The notes under the pieces: generated by a model
What the model was told of the DNA's origin: nothing
What the model saw: only the letters and a program-made list of their open reading frames with translations
The model's database searches: none
In this document: positions 62,938 through 64,000 of the stretch, piece by piece
Layout: the number at the start of each line of letters is the position of its first letter
Numbering within the stretch: the first letter of the stretch is position 1
Position numbers and translations under genes: made by a program
From: Casimicrobium huifangae
Lineage (GTDB): Bacteria; Pseudomonadota; Gammaproteobacteria; Burkholderiales; Casimicrobiaceae
Length of the DNA: 64,000 bases
Direction: 5' to 3'
Assembly (NCBI RefSeq): GCF_009746125.1
Contig: NZ_CP041352.1
Location: forward strand, 1,658,436 to 1,722,435

Positions 62938-63228
62938 CTAAGCGATGCGGGCCAGTTCAAGGGCGGTCTTGATGTCACGATCCTGTGTCCGCTTGTCGCC
63001 GCCCGCAAGCAGGATCACAACGGTTTGTCCGCGCCGGACAAAGTAAACACGGTAACCCGGACCATAGTCGATGCGAAGTTCGGACACGCCTTCGCCGACA
63101 GCCTTCACATCGCCGGGATTGCCCAACGACAGGCGGCGAATGCGGATGTCGATTCGTGCCCGCACTTGCCGATCTCTGAGTGACGCAAACCACTCCACAT
63201 AGGTCTCAGTTTGCCGGACTTCGATCAT
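62938..63228 (-). CDS. RelE/HigB-type toxin
   Basis: 96 residues. TETYVEWFASLRDRQVRARI, the ELRIDYGPGYRVYFVRRG core and LLAGGDKRTQDRDIKTAL are typical of the RelE/ParE-fold, phage Gp49-like addiction toxins. Such toxins cleave ribosome-bound mRNA. First gene of the pair. Confidence 0.9.
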   Translation of the reverse strand: MIEVRQTETYVEWFASLRDRQVRARIDIRIRRLSLGNPGDVKAVGEGVSELRIDYGPGYRVYFVRRGQTVVILLAGGDKRTQDRDIKTALELARIA

Positions 63229-63236
63229 GCATTATT

Positions 63237-63252
63237 GTATCGCATAGGATAC
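63237..63252. promoter_or_regulatory. Inverted repeat before the HigBA-type pair
   Basis: GTATC-GCATAG-GATAC, a perfect 5-bp-arm inverted repeat 9 bp before the toxin ATG (minus strand). The minus-strand TACAAT (63239-63234) beside it could be the -10. Confidence 0.45.
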
Positions 63253-63364
63253 GAATGTCGCTACTCGGCAGTTTTTGCCTGGAGAAGCGAAGCGCGTCCG
63301 GTTTCCTGTGGTGACGTGGCTGGTATCAATTTGCCTTGACGCGCTTCGCTTCTCAAGGCTACGT

Positions 63365-64000
63365 TCAAGCGCCCAGACAGGCCTCGGCGGCACCTTCTGC
63401 GTGCAGTCGCGTGGTGTCGAACAGTGGCACAGTGGCGTCGCGTTCGCTGACGAGCAGCGAAATTTCCGTACAGCCGAGGATGATCACCTGCGCGCCGCGT
63501 TCGACGAGTTTGGCCATGATTCGGCGGTATTCGTCGCGTGACTCGTCGTGTATCTCGCCGAGGCAGAGTTCTTCGTAGATGACACGGTGGACGGTGGCGC
63601 GATCAGCATCGTCAGGGACGATGACGTTCAATCCATGCTTGCTCACCAGCCGGTCACGGTAGAACGCCTGCTCCATCGTGAAGCGGGTGCCGAGCAGACC
63701 GACAGTGCTGTGGCCGGCGGCTTTGATGGCGGCAGCGGTCGGGTCGGCGATATGCAGCAGGGGGATGTCAACCGCGCGCTCGATGGCATCGGCCACCTTG
63801 TGCATGGTGTTGGTGCAGAGCACGATGAAGTCGGCGCCGGCAGCCTGCAAGCGACGCGCCGCGTCGGCCATCGCTTCACCTGCAGCGGCCCAATCGCCCG
63901 CGTGCTGCATGCACTCGATCTCGTGAAAGTCCACGCTGACCAGCACCAGCTTTGCAGAATGAAGCCCGCCCAGCCGCGCCTTCACCTCCTCATTGATGAT
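63365..64000 (-). CDS. Aspartate/glutamate racemase family protein, 5' end cut by window
   Basis: The frame is open to the window edge, so the start (normally about 20 residues further) is missing. ADFIVLCTNTMHKVADAIE and QVIILGCTEISLLV carry the two catalytic Cys of amino-acid racemases; FHEIECMQHAGDW is typical of the YgeA-like group. It interconverts L- and D-aspartate or similar acids. Confidence 0.88.
   Translation of the reverse strand: MINEEVKARLGGLHSAKLVLVSVDFHEIECMQHAGDWAAAGEAMADAARRLQAAGADFIVLCTNTMHKVADAIERAVDIPLLHIADPTAAAIKAAGHSTVGLLGTRFTMEQAFYRDRLVSKHGLNVIVPDDADRATVHRVIYEELCLGEIHDESRDEYRRIMAKLVERGAQVIILGCTEISLLVSERDATVPLFDTTRLHAEGAAEACLGA

Noticed and set aside
61599-63364. Genomic island with integrase or transposase
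   Set aside because: Base composition shifts, but no integrase, transposase or flanking direct repeat was found; only the REP-like unit is present.

Overview
The window looks like a chromosomal segment of a betaproteobacterium, most likely Burkholderiales. The reasons are the high G+C coding sequence, the gene order rpoE-rseA-rseB-mucD-lepA-lepB-DUF4845-rnc-era-recO-acpS, the orphan TctC/Bug-type solute receptors, and PcaR-type control of beta-ketoadipate genes. No phage genes, transposase genes or CRISPR array were seen. Genes are dense and almost every stretch is explained.

Layout. 1-5.3 kb: a cut-off chalcone-isomerase-like gene, a YrdC/YciO protein, a CysB-type regulator with a Bcr/CflA efflux gene, a DUF192 protein and an L-asparaginase. 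5.4-9.4 kb: the sigma-E envelope stress operon (rpoE, rseA, rseB, mucD). 9.5-18.8 kb: housekeeping genes (lepA, lepB, rnc, era, recO, acpS, nagZ, uvrC); pdxJ, usually between recO and acpS in relatives, is absent. 18.8-20.9 kb: a small accessory patch holding a HEPN plus OST-HTH (LOTUS) protein, a BIME-like repeat, and an AbrB/PIN toxin-antitoxin pair overlapping a deoxyribosyltransferase-like gene. 21-25.2 kb: LpxR-like outer-membrane enzyme, Nudix hydrolase, Bug receptor, LOG-family protein, pgsA, tRNA-Asn. 25.3-32.2 kb: a TetR regulator controlling a TRAP transporter, a Gfo/Idh oxidoreductase, a shikimate-dehydrogenase-like enzyme and an AEC carrier. 32.2-39.2 kb: a sulfide:quinone-reductase-like flavoprotein, TrxC, DUF2892 protein and an RND pump in one operon, divergent from an ArsR regulator. 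39.3-43.8 kb: phosphatase and creBCD. 44.7-57.1 kb: aroB, a PcaR-like regulator, a two-gene version of 3-dehydroshikimate dehydratase, a branched-chain-type ABC importer, pcaI, pcaJ, pcaF and a second Bug receptor. 57.2-64 kb: sugar kinase, MFS carrier, recQ, a second (AT-richer) HEPN-like gene, a HigBA-type toxin-antitoxin pair and a cut-off Asp/Glu racemase.

How it fits together. Two clusters about 15 kb apart plausibly form one route: hydroaromatic acids (quinate/shikimate-like) are imported and oxidised by the 25-32 kb cluster, converted to protocatechuate by the dehydratase at 47.8 kb, and the last two steps of the beta-ketoadipate pathway are done by pcaIJ and pcaF. Ring-cleavage genes (pcaGHBCD) are not in the window, so the middle of the route must lie elsewhere. 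This linkage is inference.

Regulatory signals read directly: a 26-bp CAAAAT-N14-ATTTTG element at both the TetR gene and the TRAP operon; a cre tag (TTCAC-N6-TTCAC) before creD; two tandem PcaR-like boxes before the dehydratase operon; a sigma-E-like promoter before rpoE; a hairpin ending at the recO start codon; and several REP-like repeat families.
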